Counted from the stretch's first letter, positions 17,839-30,371 are shown. The stretch is DNA of 64,000 bases from Marinococcus sp. PL1-022 (GCF_033845285.1 NZ_JAWXCX010000001.1:3076270-3140269); one strand, 5' to 3'. Program-made: numbers and translations. The notes: generated by a model from the letters alone, not told the origin.

Positions 17839-19667
17839 AAAAGCGTTGGATTACCTCGCCGTTTCAATATAAACACCCGGACATTGACCCCTCACAGGCA
17901 GACGGCCGCCCGGACACCGAGCGGATACAGAACTGGAAACGCACCACAGCCAGGCTCTGGTCTTACCTGGCCGTTCAGAAATGGCGGCTGACAGCTGTTT
18001 TTGTCTGTGTTCTTTTTACTGCTGCCTTTATGCTCTCGGGACCGCTGCTTCTCGGCCATATTGTGGACCAGTATTTAGTGCCGCAGCAGCTCGAAGGGCT
18101 TGGAACGATACTTTTGCTGTTGTTTGCTGTATACGTTGGGTGGGGTGTCATGAGCACCATCCAGACGTACATGATGATTTCTCTTGCCCAGCAGGCCGTT
18201 TTTAAGCTTCGTTATCACCTTTTTTCCCATCTGCAGACACTGCCGCTTTCGTTTTTTGACAAACGGCAGCATGGATCCATTATGAGCAGAATGACGAACG
18301 ATATGGATAACATATCAACTACTTTAAACACGTCAGTCGTACAGATCATGACCAGCCTGTTAACGTTTACCGGAATTCTCGTTATCATGCTGGTGATCAG
18401 CCCGCTTCTCACCTTTTTTACGCTTTTGTTTCTGCCGGTCATGTTTTTTGGTCTGCGCTGGATTACGAGGCGCACAAGACTGTTGTTTCAAAAGCAGCAG
18501 CAGGCGGTTGGGGCAGTGAACGGGTATGCCGAAGAAACGATTTCCGGACAGTCGATCGTGAAGGTGTTTTCTAAAGAGCCGCGTGTCATGAGGAACTTTG
18601 AACAGGAAAGCGACACCCTCCGTCATGCCGGATTTTGGGCTCAGACATATTCTGGCTTTATCCCGAAATGGATGAATTTTTTAAACAATATTAATTTCGC
18701 GGTCACTGCAGGAGCCGGAGGCATTTTGGCATATTATGGTGTCGGTGCGGTTACCATTGGCACAATCGTGATTTTTGTGGAATATTCCCGTCAGTTTACC
18801 CGGCCGCTGAGTGACCTGGCGAACCAGTTTAATGCTCTTTTCGCGGCGCTTGCCGGGGCAGAGAGAATTTTTTCCTTTCTGGACGAAAAAGCAGAGGACC
18901 ACCGGGAGAAAGAAGGAACAGCACACACTGTTTCGGGGGAAGTGGAGTTTCAGGATGTATCGTTTGGCTATGAAAATGAAAAGGTGCTTCGCGGCATTGA
19001 TTTTCATGTAAATGCCGGCGAAACAGCTGCTTTTATAGGACCCACCGGTTCTGGAAAAACCACCGTTATGAATTTAATCATCGGCTTTTATACGGCGGAA
19101 GCCGGCGAGGTCTACGTGGATCACACCCCTCTTTCCGAATGGAATATTAAGCACCTTCGGCAGCAGATGAGCGTAGTTCTGCAGGATGATTTTCTGTTTG
19201 AAAAAACTGTAATGGAAAACATACGCTATGGTAATCTGGATGCTTCGGATGAAGAAGTGATAGAAGCGGCGAAGGCAGCCAATGCCCATGCATTTATCGA
19301 ACGGCTGCCGGAAGGGTACCAGACGATGCTTGGAAAGGAAGGAAGTGGCTTCAGTCATGGGCAGCGGCAGCTGCTTTCCATCGCCAAGGCAGTTTTGTCC
19401 GACCCAAAAATTCTGATTCTTGATGAAGCAACTTCAAGCGTGGATACAGTAACAGAAATGAGAATACAGGAGGCGCTGGGGCGTTTAATGAAAGGGCGTA
19501 CTTCTTTTGTAGTAGCCCACCGTTTAAATACTATTGAAAAAGCAGATATCATCTATGTAATGGACAATGGAGAAATTGCAGAACAGGGAACGCACAGTGA
19601 GCTTCTTCGACAGCAGGGACGGTATGCAGCTTTTCAGCAGGCCAATCAACAGAAGGTGGATATATGA
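17835..19667 (+). CDS. ABC exporter half-transporter, subunit 2 (catalytic)
   Basis: A 610-residue half-transporter with a longer N-terminal cytoplasmic segment (about 50 residues), six membrane helices and a nucleotide-binding domain. Walker A is GPTGSGKT (402-409), Walker B ends in the catalytic Glu (E531) and the H-loop His is kept (H562). The signature is FSHGQ (506-510) instead of LSGGQ. In the heterodimer this altered signature faces the Walker motifs of subunit 1, so both deviations fall in the same composite ATP site and the other site stays intact. Drug, lipid or peptide export is possible; substrate unknown. Confidence 0.93.
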   Translation: MKKRWITSPFQYKHPDIDPSQADGRPDTERIQNWKRTTARLWSYLAVQKWRLTAVFVCVLFTAAFMLSGPLLLGHIVDQYLVPQQLEGLGTILLLLFAVYVGWGVMSTIQTYMMISLAQQAVFKLRYHLFSHLQTLPLSFFDKRQHGSIMSRMTNDMDNISTTLNTSVVQIMTSLLTFTGILVIMLVISPLLTFFTLLFLPVMFFGLRWITRRTRLLFQKQQQAVGAVNGYAEETISGQSIVKVFSKEPRVMRNFEQESDTLRHAGFWAQTYSGFIPKWMNFLNNINFAVTAGAGGILAYYGVGAVTIGTIVIFVEYSRQFTRPLSDLANQFNALFAALAGAERIFSFLDEKAEDHREKEGTAHTVSGEVEFQDVSFGYENEKVLRGIDFHVNAGETAAFIGPTGSGKTTVMNLIIGFYTAEAGEVYVDHTPLSEWNIKHLRQQMSVVLQDDFLFEKTVMENIRYGNLDASDEEVIEAAKAANAHAFIERLPEGYQTMLGKEGSGFSHGQRQLLSIAKAVLSDPKILILDEATSSVDTVTEMRIQEALGRLMKGRTSFVVAHRLNTIEKADIIYVMDNGEIAEQGTHSELLRQQGRYAAFQQANQQKVDI

Positions 19668-19707
19668 AAAAAACTGTGAAACAATATAAAATCAGGGGGC
19701 GTAGGCA

Positions 19708-20448
19708 GTGAAAGAGGTATTACAAGAAGGAGAGAGATTCGACCATACCCCTTCTAAAAAGCCTATTATTCAACATGAAAATGCTTTTGCGTTTTCCATT
19801 GACTCGGTGCTGCTTGCGTATTTTTGCTCTGTGCCGAAAACTGTTGGGAAGATTATCGACCTTGGCACCGGCAACGGGATCATCCCTCTGTTATTAACAG
19901 AGCGGAGCCGTGTTCCTGTGAGAGGTATAGAAAGACAGCCGGAGCTGTGTGATATGGCGGTACGGACGATGGCCATGAATGAAGTGGACGGGCAGGTTAC
20001 CGTTCAGCAGGCAGACGTACGGACGGTTCGTTCGAGGTATCACGGTGATCAGTGGTCGCTGGTGACGTGCAATCCTCCTTATTTTGATACCAGCCGGCTG
20101 GCAATGAAAAATAAGCAGGAAAAGCTGGCAAACGCGCGCCACGAGGAGCACGGAAGCCTGGAGGAATTTGTCCGGGGCGCCGCATTTTTAGCCAAGCAGA
20201 AGGGAAAGGTGGCTATGGTTCTTCGTCCGGAAAGGCTTGCAGAGCTGCTTAGTTATTACCAGAAATACCGGATCGAGCCGAAGCGGATACAGTTTGTTCA
20301 TCCAAAGGCAGAACGGGCGGCAAATATCGTGATGGTGGAGGGAATAAAGGCCGGCAGGCCCGGTTTGGAATGTCTTCCCGCGATTATTGTATATAACGCG
20401 GACGGACAGTATACAGAGGAGTTTCAGGCGTACTATGGAACAAGGTAA
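19708..20448 (+). CDS. trmN6: tRNA1(Val) (adenine37-N6)-methyltransferase
   Basis: A 246-residue SAM-dependent methyltransferase (B. subtilis YabB). The SAM-binding IIDLGTGNGIIPLLL motif is at about residues 50-64 and the N6-adenine catalytic NPPY motif occurs in VTCNPPYFD near residue 122. It modifies A37 of tRNA-Val. The GTG start follows AGGGGGC. It overlaps yazA by 14 bases, and yazA in turn overlaps rsmI, so the three form a tightly coupled operon as in B. subtilis. Confidence 0.93.
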   Translation: MKEVLQEGERFDHTPSKKPIIQHENAFAFSIDSVLLAYFCSVPKTVGKIIDLGTGNGIIPLLLTERSRVPVRGIERQPELCDMAVRTMAMNEVDGQVTVQQADVRTVRSRYHGDQWSLVTCNPPYFDTSRLAMKNKQEKLANARHEEHGSLEEFVRGAAFLAKQKGKVAMVLRPERLAELLSYYQKYRIEPKRIQFVHPKAERAANIVMVEGIKAGRPGLECLPAIIVYNADGQYTEEFQAYYGTR

Positions 20449-20722
20449 GCATGCTGTCTATATACTGCAATGCCGGGACGGGAGCCTGTACACCGGCTAT
20501 ACAAACAATCTGCGAAAGCGGCTCGAAGCCCACAATGCAGGCCGGGGGGCGAAGTATACGAAGGGGAGGGGGCCTGTGAGGCTCGTTTATTTTCAGGACT
20601 TCCCTACAAAAGCAGAGGCGATGCGGGAGGAATACCGCATTAAGCAGCTGCCCCGCAGTCACAAACAACGGTTAATGAAGGAGGCACACGATGACCCAGC
20701 AGTTCAGCTTTCAAGCTACTGA
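20435..20722 (+). CDS. yazA: GIY-YIG domain protein YazA
   Basis: A 95-residue single GIY-YIG nuclease-fold protein of the UPF0213 family. The motif appears as AVYILQCRDGSLYTGYTNNL (residues 6-25), followed by the conserved Arg/Lys-rich RLEAHNAGRGAKYTKGRGP block. The cellular substrate of these stand-alone proteins is unknown. The ATG at 20435 is preferred over a longer frame into trmN6. It overlaps trmN6 upstream and rsmI downstream. Confidence 0.92.
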   Translation: MEQGKHAVYILQCRDGSLYTGYTNNLRKRLEAHNAGRGAKYTKGRGPVRLVYFQDFPTKAEAMREEYRIKQLPRSHKQRLMKEAHDDPAVQLSSY

Positions 20723-21557
20723 AAATACTGGCATGCTCTATTTAGTGCCAACACCGATTGGGAATTTAGAGGATATTACTTTTCGGGCGGTCCGTATACT
20801 TCAGGAAGCGGAATATATTTTGGCCGAGGATTCGAGACAGACAAAAAAGCTTACTCAGCACTATCAGATAGATACGCCTTTGGAGAGCTACCATGAGCAT
20901 AACAAGCGCCAAAAGCAGGAGAAAATTCTGCAGTGGCTCACAGAGGGAAGACAGGTGGCGATGGTAAGTGATGCCGGCACGCCGCTGGTATCGGATCCGG
21001 GGGATGAACTTGTGCAGGAATGCATTGCGCACGGAATACCGGTAGTGCCGCTTCCGGGTGCAAGTGCTCTTCTGCCAGCTCTGACGGCTTCCGGGCTCGG
21101 GGGCGGCGGCTTTTATTTTCATGGGTTTCTCCCGCGAAAGAAAAAAGACATACGCACGGTTTTGCACCAGCTTCCGTCAGGCGTACCAATCGTTTTGTAT
21201 GAATCGCCGTACCGTCTGCTCGGGACCATCCACTTTCTATATGAAGAATGGGGGGACGTGCCGGCTGTCGTAGCTAGAGAATTAACGAAGAAATATGAAG
21301 AGTTTGTCCGTGGCACCCTGCTTGAAGCAGCTGCTGCTTTTGAAGACAGAGACATTAAAGGGGAGTGCGTATTAATTGTAGAGAAGCCTGTGTCGGATGA
21401 ATCCGAAGAAGAGGACCATGGGCCGATGGAGGAGGAGGTCCGGAAATACGTGGAAGCGGGTGCTTCAAGCAAGGAAGCGATTAAAAAAACTGCCCAGCGC
21501 CGAAATGTTAAAAAGCAGGAAGTATACGCAGCTTACCACGGGTTAAATAAATCATAA
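20691..21557 (+). CDS. rsmI: 16S rRNA (cytidine1402-2'-O)-methyltransferase
   Basis: A 288-residue tetrapyrrole-methylase-fold enzyme that 2'-O-methylates C1402 in the ribosomal P site. It has LYLVPTPIGNLEDITFRA near residues 16-33, the AEDSRQTKKL block, SDAGTPLVSDPG near 94-105 and PGASALLPALTASG near 120-133. The C-terminus is acidic with a short helix-turn-helix-like region. The ATG has GAAGGAGG upstream, within the end of yazA. Confidence 0.95.
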   Translation: MTQQFSFQATENTGMLYLVPTPIGNLEDITFRAVRILQEAEYILAEDSRQTKKLTQHYQIDTPLESYHEHNKRQKQEKILQWLTEGRQVAMVSDAGTPLVSDPGDELVQECIAHGIPVVPLPGASALLPALTASGLGGGGFYFHGFLPRKKKDIRTVLHQLPSGVPIVLYESPYRLLGTIHFLYEEWGDVPAVVARELTKKYEEFVRGTLLEAAAAFEDRDIKGECVLIVEKPVSDESEEEDHGPMEEEVRKYVEAGASSKEAIKKTAQRRNVKKQEVYAAYHGLNKS

Positions 21558-21592
21558 AAAAAGAGCCTTCCCCCAAAAGGAAAGGCTTTTTC
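21556..21592. terminator. Bidirectional terminator between rsmI and abrB
   Basis: A hairpin with A-rich 5' flank and T-rich 3' flank (core 21565-21571 with 21579-21586) lies between the convergent stops of rsmI and abrB and should end both transcripts. Confidence 0.8.
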
Positions 21593-21598
21593 GTGAAC

Positions 21599-21892
21599 TT
21601 AAGCGTTCGATTTATGGTTTTGCACATAATCCTGAAGGTCTTTAATAATTGCTTCAGCACCTTCAGGGGAGAGAATAATTTTACCGTCAGCAAGGGATAA
21701 GTTATCATCCGACACTTCTCCGGTTACCTGGCAGGTCATGTTTGGTTTGTATTTTTTCAATACAATGCGGTCATGGTCCACATAAATTTCAAGAGCGTCT
21801 TTCTCCTGGATTTCAAGTGTGCGGCGGAGTTCAATTGGAATAACTACGCGCCCTAATTCGTCAACCTTACGTACGATACCTGTTGATTTCAT
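21599..21892 (-). CDS. abrB: Transition-state regulator AbrB
   Basis: A 97-residue protein with the swapped-hairpin SpoVT-AbrB DNA-binding domain at its N-terminus (STGIVRKVDELGRVVIPIEL) and the AbrB-type C-terminal multimerisation domain. It represses stationary-phase genes during growth and is a global regulator in Bacillus. The ATG at 21892 has AAGGAGG upstream; a longer reading to 21928 lacks such a site. In the same place as B. subtilis abrB, between rsmI and metG. The second family member nearby in B. subtilis, spoVT, is missing from this window. Confidence 0.95.
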   Translation of the reverse strand: MKSTGIVRKVDELGRVVIPIELRRTLEIQEKDALEIYVDHDRIVLKKYKPNMTCQVTGEVSDDNLSLADGKIILSPEGAEAIIKDLQDYVQNHKSNA

Positions 21893-22229
21893 TGGTAGGT
21901 CCTCCTTAGATTTAGCTTTATTCGTCAAAATTCGACATTTTCTATCTGTAAGCTAACAATACCAATGTTTTCTAATACCGTCAACGAATTTGAATCATGG
22001 TTTCTGTGAAATTTAACAAAAATTTCAATCACATATACGCAAATAAATCATTTTATACTTCTGTTTTTATGTTAATTTTTAAAAAATAAAGTCTTAACCA
22101 CTCCAATTTTGTACAAAAACCATAAAAATTTATAAAAGGAAAATATTTACTTGGCTAAAAACTAATTTTGTCGAATTGTCGAATGAAAATATTTTTGACG
22201 AAAAGAAAAAAAACACATAGTATATTAGT
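21893..22229. promoter_or_regulatory. AT-rich divergent region between abrB and the metG leader
   Basis: About 340 bp of AT-rich DNA without a credible gene. It must hold the abrB promoter on the minus strand. On the plus strand a candidate promoter for the metG leader is TTGACG at 22195-22200 with TAGTAT at 22218-22223 (17-bp spacer). Confidence 0.5.
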
Positions 22230-24533
<2,304 letters not shown>

Positions 24534-24551
24534 AGAAGGGACGAGAATGTA

Positions 24552-25316
24552 ATGCTTTTTGATACACATGTTCATTTGAACGTAGAACAATTTGAAGGAG
24601 AAGTTGCAGAAACGATCGGACGGGCCAAAGAAGCCGGAGTCGAATACATGACGGTCGTCGGCTTTGACCGGGAGACGATTCCTAAAGCGATAGAATTGGC
24701 GGAAACGTATGATTTTATTTATGCAGCAGTTGGCTGGCATCCGGTTGACGCTGTCGACATGACTGATGAGGACCTGGACTGGCTTGAGGAACTCGCCGGC
24801 CACCCCCGCGTGGTTGCCCTCGGAGAAATGGGACTTGATTATCACTGGGACAAGTCTCCAAAGGATGTACAAAAAGATGTCTTCCGCCGGCAGATACACC
24901 TGGCAAAGAAAGTAAATATGCCAATCATTATTCATGACCGCGAGGCCCATGATGATATTGTCGACCTGCTCGAGGAAGAAAATGCGGGAGAAGTCGGTGG
25001 TATTATGCACTGCTTTGGCGGAACTGCCGAGACGGCGAAGCGCTGCATGGATATGAATTTTTATATTTCCTTTGGCGGCCCGGTAACGTTCAAAAACGCA
25101 AAGCTTCCTAAGGAAGTAAGCAGGGAAATCCCGATGGACCGGCTGCTGGTGGAAACCGACTGTCCATTTTTGGCGCCGCACCCTTACCGGGGCAAGCGAA
25201 ACGAGCCGGCGTACGTAAAGCTGGTGGCTGAAAAAATCGCAGAGCTGAAAGAAATTCCGTATGAGGAATTGGCTGAACAGACGACAAAAAATGCTAAACA
25301 GCTTTTTCGTCTGTAG
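24552..25316 (+). CDS. tatD: TatD-family metal-dependent deoxyribonuclease
   Basis: A 254-residue TIM-barrel hydrolase of the TatD family (B. subtilis YabD). Metal ligands appear in FDTHVHLN (residues 3-10), the Glu in ALGEMGLDYH (near 95), IIIHDREAH (near 126), IMHCFGG (near 151) and the Asp of VETDCPFLAP (near 203). Members are 3'-5' DNases or D-aminoacyl hydrolases linked to DNA fragmentation and repair. It starts 18 bp after metG. yabE, which follows in B. subtilis, is absent. Confidence 0.94.
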   Translation: MLFDTHVHLNVEQFEGEVAETIGRAKEAGVEYMTVVGFDRETIPKAIELAETYDFIYAAVGWHPVDAVDMTDEDLDWLEELAGHPRVVALGEMGLDYHWDKSPKDVQKDVFRRQIHLAKKVNMPIIIHDREAHDDIVDLLEEENAGEVGGIMHCFGGTAETAKRCMDMNFYISFGGPVTFKNAKLPKEVSREIPMDRLLVETDCPFLAPHPYRGKRNEPAYVKLVAEKIAELKEIPYEELAEQTTKNAKQLFRL

Positions 25317-25327
25317 ACGATGAACAG

Positions 25328-25362
25328 GCCCGCTCTTTCCATGAAGAATGGAAAAGCGGGCT
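25328..25362 (+). terminator. Strong hairpin between tatD and rnmV
   Basis: A stem of about 14 bp pairs GCCCGCT at 25328-25334 and onward with the complementary segment ending near 25361. There is no clear T run after it, so it may be a weak terminator, an mRNA-stability element or a processing site. Confidence 0.5.
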
Positions 25363-25405
25363 GTATCATAGCAAAAGACTAAATTGGCTTAGAAGGAAGG
25401 TAACC

Positions 25406-26847
<1,442 letters not shown>

Positions 26848-26874
26848 GACATTCCGAAAAAGAAGATTTAGTAA

Positions 26875-26942
26875 TTGACATTCAAATTAAAGAATTGTTA
26901 TAATGAAAAATTTTTGACAACTAATCCGGGTTATGTTAACAT
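26875..26942 (+). promoter_or_regulatory. Tandem sigma-A promoters of veg
   Basis: Two candidates lie in series. P1 is TTGACA (26875-26880) with TATAAT (26899-26904), an 18-bp spacer. P2 is TTGACA (26914-26919) with TAACAT (26937-26942), a 17-bp spacer. The first matches consensus in both hexamers, in keeping with the very strong veg promoter known from B. subtilis. Confidence 0.75.
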
Positions 26943-26967
26943 TGTTTTTAGTGAGGTGGGTTAGACA

Positions 26968-27222
26968 ATGGGAAAAACATTGGTGGAGATTAAAGAAGCG
27001 TTGGATCTAAAAGTAGGTAAACGAGTTACGGTAATTGCTAATGGCGGACGCAAGAAAACCGTCGAACGTTCCGGGTATTTAGAAGAAACATATCCTTCCG
27101 TCTTTATTGTCAAACTGGACAGAGCCCAGCATCCTGTCGAACGTCTTTCTTACAGCTATACAGATGTACTCACCCAGACAGTCAAACTGTATCTAACGGA
27201 AGAAGAAGAGCTTCAGGCTTAA
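26968..27222 (+). CDS. veg: Veg protein
   Basis: An 84-residue protein of the Veg family with the [16 protein letters not shown] start, the [29 protein letters not shown] core (split here as two blocks) and an [12 protein letters not shown] end. In B. subtilis Veg promotes biofilm gene expression by opposing the SinR repressor. It has GTGAGGTGGG upstream of its ATG and its own promoter pair and terminator. Confidence 0.94.
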   Translation: MGKTLVEIKEALDLKVGKRVTVIANGGRKKTVERSGYLEETYPSVFIVKLDRAQHPVERLSYSYTDVLTQTVKLYLTEEEELQA

Positions 27223-27259
27223 CTAACACATACGAATGCAGTCCCCGGACAGCATACAG

Positions 27260-27288
27260 GCTTTCTGCGCTAAGCAGGAAGCTTTTTT
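27260..27288 (+). terminator. Terminator after veg
   Basis: A nine-base stem (27260-27268 with 27274-27282, one G-T pair) is followed by six T residues. Confidence 0.85.
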
Positions 27289-27324
27289 CGTGTTTAAAAT
27301 CATGTTGAAAAAAGGACGACGAAA

Positions 27325-27390
27325 CGCGCGCGAAAGCCTGGTTTCCGAATCTGCGCGCGCCTGCGGCAGCAGGGGAAGCTTTTCCTGCTG
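27325..27390. other. Two GC-rich hairpins in the veg-ispE gap
   Basis: An 8-bp alternating CG stem (27325-27332 with 27353-27360) is followed by a second hairpin (27367-27377 with 27380-27390, including some G-T pairs). This 250-bp gap is where B. subtilis has sspF. None of its frames resembles a small acid-soluble spore protein. The hairpins could shape the ispE leader RNA; nothing else was recognised here. Confidence 0.5.
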
Positions 27391-27473
27391 TACATGCTGC
27401 TGTTTTTCAACTAAAATGTTAGAAGGTTGAAAGTGCGGTAAACGTGGAGGAAGATGAGAGAAGGAGAATGATG

Positions 27474-28337
27474 GTGAAGTTATCAAAAAAGGCTCCGGCG
27501 AAAATAAATCTGACGCTCGACGTTTTAGGTAAACGGGCAGATGGCTATCACGAAGTGAAAATGGTGATGGCCCAGGTGGATTTGGCTGATCGTCTGGAGT
27601 TTGAGCGAAGAAAAGATGGAAAAATTGTCGTGCAAATGTCAGAAGGCTTTCTTCCGGAAGACCATAGAAACCTGGCTTACCAGGCTGCAAAGCTGTTAAA
27701 GGATAAATACCGGATTGCATACGGCGTATCGATCTTCATACATAAAAATATCCCTGTCGCTGCCGGACTTGCCGGTGGCAGCAGTGATGCCGCAGCTACG
27801 CTGCGGGGAGTGAATGAGCTGTGGGAAATCGGTGCGGACATGGATGAACTGGCGGAAATCGGGGCGCTGATCGGCTCAGATGTCTCTTTTTGTGTCCACG
27901 GCGGAACGGCGATCGCCACTGGCCGGGGGGAGCAAATTGAACACATTGACCCGCCTCCGTCCTGCTGGGTAATTTTAGCTAAACCTCCTACAGGCGTTTC
28001 CACCGGGGAGATATACCGCAGAATTGATGCGTCGAAAAAACGCCGGGAGATGACACCTGCGATGGTCGAGGCGATTCGGAGTAACAATTATGAACAATTG
28101 TGCCGCTCTTTATCCAATACCCTTGAAGAAGTAACTCTGCCTCTGTACCCCGAGGTGGGCCAGATTAAAGCCCGCATGCTCGATTCCGGTGTGGATGCTG
28201 CGCTGATGAGCGGCAGCGGTCCTACTGTTTTCGGGCTGGTGGATAAGGAAAGTAAAGTAAGCCGTGTGTATAATGCGTTGCGTGGTTTCTGCTCCCAAGT
28301 GTACGCGGTTCGTCTGTTGAACAACCGAAACGCTTGA
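27474..28337 (+). CDS. ispE: 4-diphosphocytidyl-2-C-methyl-D-erythritol kinase
   Basis: A 287-residue GHMP-family kinase of the MEP isoprenoid pathway. It has the [20 protein letters not shown] start (residues 6-25), the ATP-binding [15 protein letters not shown] loop (near 96-110) and a C-terminal [10 protein letters not shown] motif (near 244). Alignment with B. subtilis IspE favours the GTG at 27474, which has GAAGGAGA six bases before it; ATG codons at 27468 and 27471 are alternatives. Confidence 0.94.
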   Translation: MKLSKKAPAKINLTLDVLGKRADGYHEVKMVMAQVDLADRLEFERRKDGKIVVQMSEGFLPEDHRNLAYQAAKLLKDKYRIAYGVSIFIHKNIPVAAGLAGGSSDAAATLRGVNELWEIGADMDELAEIGALIGSDVSFCVHGGTAIATGRGEQIEHIDPPPSCWVILAKPPTGVSTGEIYRRIDASKKRREMTPAMVEAIRSNNYEQLCRSLSNTLEEVTLPLYPEVGQIKARMLDSGVDAALMSGSGPTVFGLVDKESKVSRVYNALRGFCSQVYAVRLLNNRNA

Positions 28338-28384
28338 TAAAATCCGTATGAAAATGGTATATTCTTGCTAAATATTCGGATTTT
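28334..28384 (+). promoter_or_regulatory. purR promoter with a PurBox-like inverted repeat
   Basis: A promoter, TTGATA (28334-28339) and TATATT (28358-28363) with 18-bp spacing, overlaps an inverted repeat whose arms are AAAATCCGTAT (28339-28349) and the complement of AAAATCCGAAT (28374-28384). The right arm, read on the minus strand, differs from the B. subtilis PurBox consensus AWWWCCGAACWWT at one position. This points to autoregulation by PurR. Confidence 0.65.
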
Positions 28385-28396
28385 ACGGAGGTAAGC

Positions 28397-29239
28397 ATGA
28401 AAAAATTGAAACGAAGCGGCCGATTGGTTGATATGACCAATTTTTTGCTGCAGCATCCACATGAACTTATCTCTCTTGGTTATTTTACGGAGAGGTATGA
28501 TTCCGCCAAATCCTCGGTAAGTGAAGATTTGACTATCATTAAAGAAATTTTTGAAACACAGGGCGTTGGTGCACTGCGTACGGTGGCAGGCGCGAGCGGC
28601 GGCGTGCGATATGTACCGAAAGTGGAAAAAAGCACTGCAGAATTGTTTGTCGAAGAGCTGTGTGAAAAGCTCGAAAACAAAGAACGGCTGCTGCCTGGAG
28701 GATATTTATATATGATGGATATTCTTGGGCGTCCGCGCACGATGAACGAAGTGGGAAAAATGTTTGCTTCTGTTTTTGCGGACCGGCAGATTGATGCGGT
28801 TGTCACCGTGGCTATGAAAGGCATTCCGCTTGGACACGCAATTGGTACATACCTTGACGTACCTGTAAGCATTGTGCGGAGAGACCACCGGGTTACAGAA
28901 GGATCGACGGTGAGCATCAATTACGTATCGGGTTCATCGAGACGTATTCAGACGATGTCCTTGGCGCGGAGGAGCCTGCCGGAAGGATCCAACGTCCTTG
29001 TAGTGGACGATTTCATGAAAGCAGGCGGTACGGTGAGCGGTATGATAGAGCTGCTGCAGGAGTTCCGGGCAAACGTAGCGGGTATTGGAGTGCTCGTAGA
29101 AGCTGAAGGCGCCGGAGAGCGGCTGGTGGATGATTATGTAAGCATTGCAAGAGTGGAAGAGGTGAACGAAAAGACGAAAAATATCCGTGTAGTTCCCGGC
29201 AATTTTCTAACAAAGCTGGAAAAGGAGAGATCAAGATGA
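28397..29239 (+). CDS. purR: Purine operon repressor PurR
   Basis: A 280-residue repressor with an N-terminal winged helix (about 1-75) and a C-terminal phosphoribosyltransferase-fold sensor domain. The PRPP-binding loop is [17 protein letters not shown] (near residues 201-217). PRPP binding releases the protein from PurBox operators. The ATG follows TACGGAGG and the stop overlaps ridA by four bases. A PurBox-like repeat sits in its own promoter. Confidence 0.95.
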   Translation: MKKLKRSGRLVDMTNFLLQHPHELISLGYFTERYDSAKSSVSEDLTIIKEIFETQGVGALRTVAGASGGVRYVPKVEKSTAELFVEELCEKLENKERLLPGGYLYMMDILGRPRTMNEVGKMFASVFADRQIDAVVTVAMKGIPLGHAIGTYLDVPVSIVRRDHRVTEGSTVSINYVSGSSRRIQTMSLARRSLPEGSNVLVVDDFMKAGGTVSGMIELLQEFRANVAGIGVLVEAEGAGERLVDDYVSIARVEEVNEKTKNIRVVPGNFLTKLEKERSR

Positions 29240-29613
29240 AGGAAGTATATACTAATCAGGCTCCAGAGGCCATTGGCCCATATTCACAGGGTATAAAGGT
29301 AAATAATGTATTTTACAGCTCCGGCCAGATCCCTTTGACCACGGCGGGCGAAATTGTCAGCGGCGGCGTTGAAGAGCAGACGCATCAGGTTTTTCAAAAC
29401 CTGCAGGCAGTGCTCGCTGAAGCCGGTTCCTCGCTGAATCACGTTATTAAGGCAACAGTATTCATTAAAGATATGGATGAGTTTCCGGTTATTAATGAAG
29501 TGTATGGGTCTTACTTTCAGGAGCATCAGCCGGCCCGTTCATGTGTCGAAGTGGCACGTCTTCCTAAGGATGTAAAAGTGGAAATTGAAGTCATTGCTTT
29601 ATTGGCTCCATAA
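29236..29613 (+). CDS. ridA: RidA enamine/imine deaminase (YabJ)
   Basis: A 125-residue RidA/YjgF-family protein that hydrolyses reactive enamine/imine intermediates such as 2-aminoacrylate to keto acids and ammonia. The diagnostic [20 protein letters not shown] (residues 13-32) and the C-terminal [20 protein letters not shown] with the catalytic Arg are present. It is translationally coupled to purR, as in B. subtilis, and ends at a strong terminator. Confidence 0.95.
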   Translation: MKEVYTNQAPEAIGPYSQGIKVNNVFYSSGQIPLTTAGEIVSGGVEEQTHQVFQNLQAVLAEAGSSLNHVIKATVFIKDMDEFPVINEVYGSYFQEHQPARSCVEVARLPKDVKVEIEVIALLAP

Positions 29614-29615
29614 AA

Positions 29616-29666
29616 ACAGTACTCTGTGCTGCCTGTGCAAATGGCAGCCGGGGTGCTGTTTTTTTA
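29616..29666 (+). terminator. Terminator of the purR-ridA operon
   Basis: A stem of about 17 bp beginning ACAG at 29616 and ending CTGT near 29659 is followed by a run of seven or more T residues. Confidence 0.85.
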
Positions 29667-29955
29667 CGATATGGGTAGAAAAAAGCAGGTGACAGGCCGA
29701 TAAGAAGAATAGAGGAAGGATTTTTTAAAGACAGGACTTTTAGCTCGAGTAAAAAGATGTGGTAACATACATAAAACATCGTTATACTGAATACATGTTT
29801 ATATACTTCAAAACCAAATATATCTGCAGGTGATTTTTTGCCTGGGGAGGACTTTACCAAATAATATAGAAACTAATAATCAGCCTCTTTACGTTTTGTG
29901 CGGCAGAGGAGATACATATAGAGGAGAGAGTTAATAAATCAAAGGTGGTGAAAAT
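29667..29955 (+). promoter_or_regulatory. Leader and promoter region of spoVG
   Basis: About 290 bp without a gene. In B. subtilis spoVG is driven by sigma-H. A GAAGGATTT at about 29714-29722 resembles a sigma-H -35 box, but I see no matching GAAT element at the right distance, so the promoter class is undecided. An AAAGGTGGTG ribosome binding site precedes the spoVG start. Confidence 0.35.
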
Positions 29956-30252
29956 ATGCAGGTAACAGATGTCAGGCTGCGCCGGGTAAATACTGATGGA
30001 CGAATGAGAGCAATTGCGTCGATTACATTCGATGAAGAGTTTGTGGTCCATGATATTCGGGTCATTGATGGAAATAACGGTCTCTTTGTTGCTATGCCGA
30101 GTAAACGCACCCCTGATGGGGAATTCCGTGATATTGCCCATCCTATTTCGTCAGCAGCGAGAGAGAAGATCCAGGCTGCTGTATTGGCAGAATATGACGA
30201 ACAGGAAGAACAGCCCGCAGAAAAAAATTATAACGAAGCCGGCGCTTCGTAA
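29956..30252 (+). CDS. spoVG: SpoVG RNA/DNA-binding regulator
   Basis: A 98-residue SpoVG protein: [20 protein letters not shown] at the start, [21 protein letters not shown] in the middle and [11 protein letters not shown] near the end, then an acidic tail. It is a nucleic-acid-binding regulator affecting division, virulence and late sporulation in different Firmicutes, and it is kept in many non-sporulating species, so it is not evidence for sporulation. Confidence 0.96.
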   Translation: MQVTDVRLRRVNTDGRMRAIASITFDEEFVVHDIRVIDGNNGLFVAMPSKRTPDGEFRDIAHPISSAAREKIQAAVLAEYDEQEEQPAEKNYNEAGAS

Positions 30253-30274
30253 TATCATATGTATCAGGGCAGCG

Positions 30275-30307
30275 ATAACGGTCTCAAGGAGGCCGTTATT
30301 TATTTTT
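30275..30307 (+). terminator. Terminator after spoVG
   Basis: An 11-bp stem starting ATAACGG at 30275 and ending CCGTTAT at about 30299 is followed by TTATTTTT. Confidence 0.85.
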
Positions 30308-30371
30308 GGCTGTAAACGAAATCAGGTGGATAGGAAAACGTTCATTATGTAGAATAGGTAATAGTGTATTC

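Noticed and set aside
14556..19667. A mobile element carrying the inserted islet
   Set aside because: No transposase, integrase, terminal repeats or target duplication was seen at either edge.
27236..27430. A 64-codon open frame in the sspF position, cysteine-rich
   Set aside because: It begins inside the veg terminator, runs through two hairpins and bears no resemblance to small acid-soluble spore proteins.
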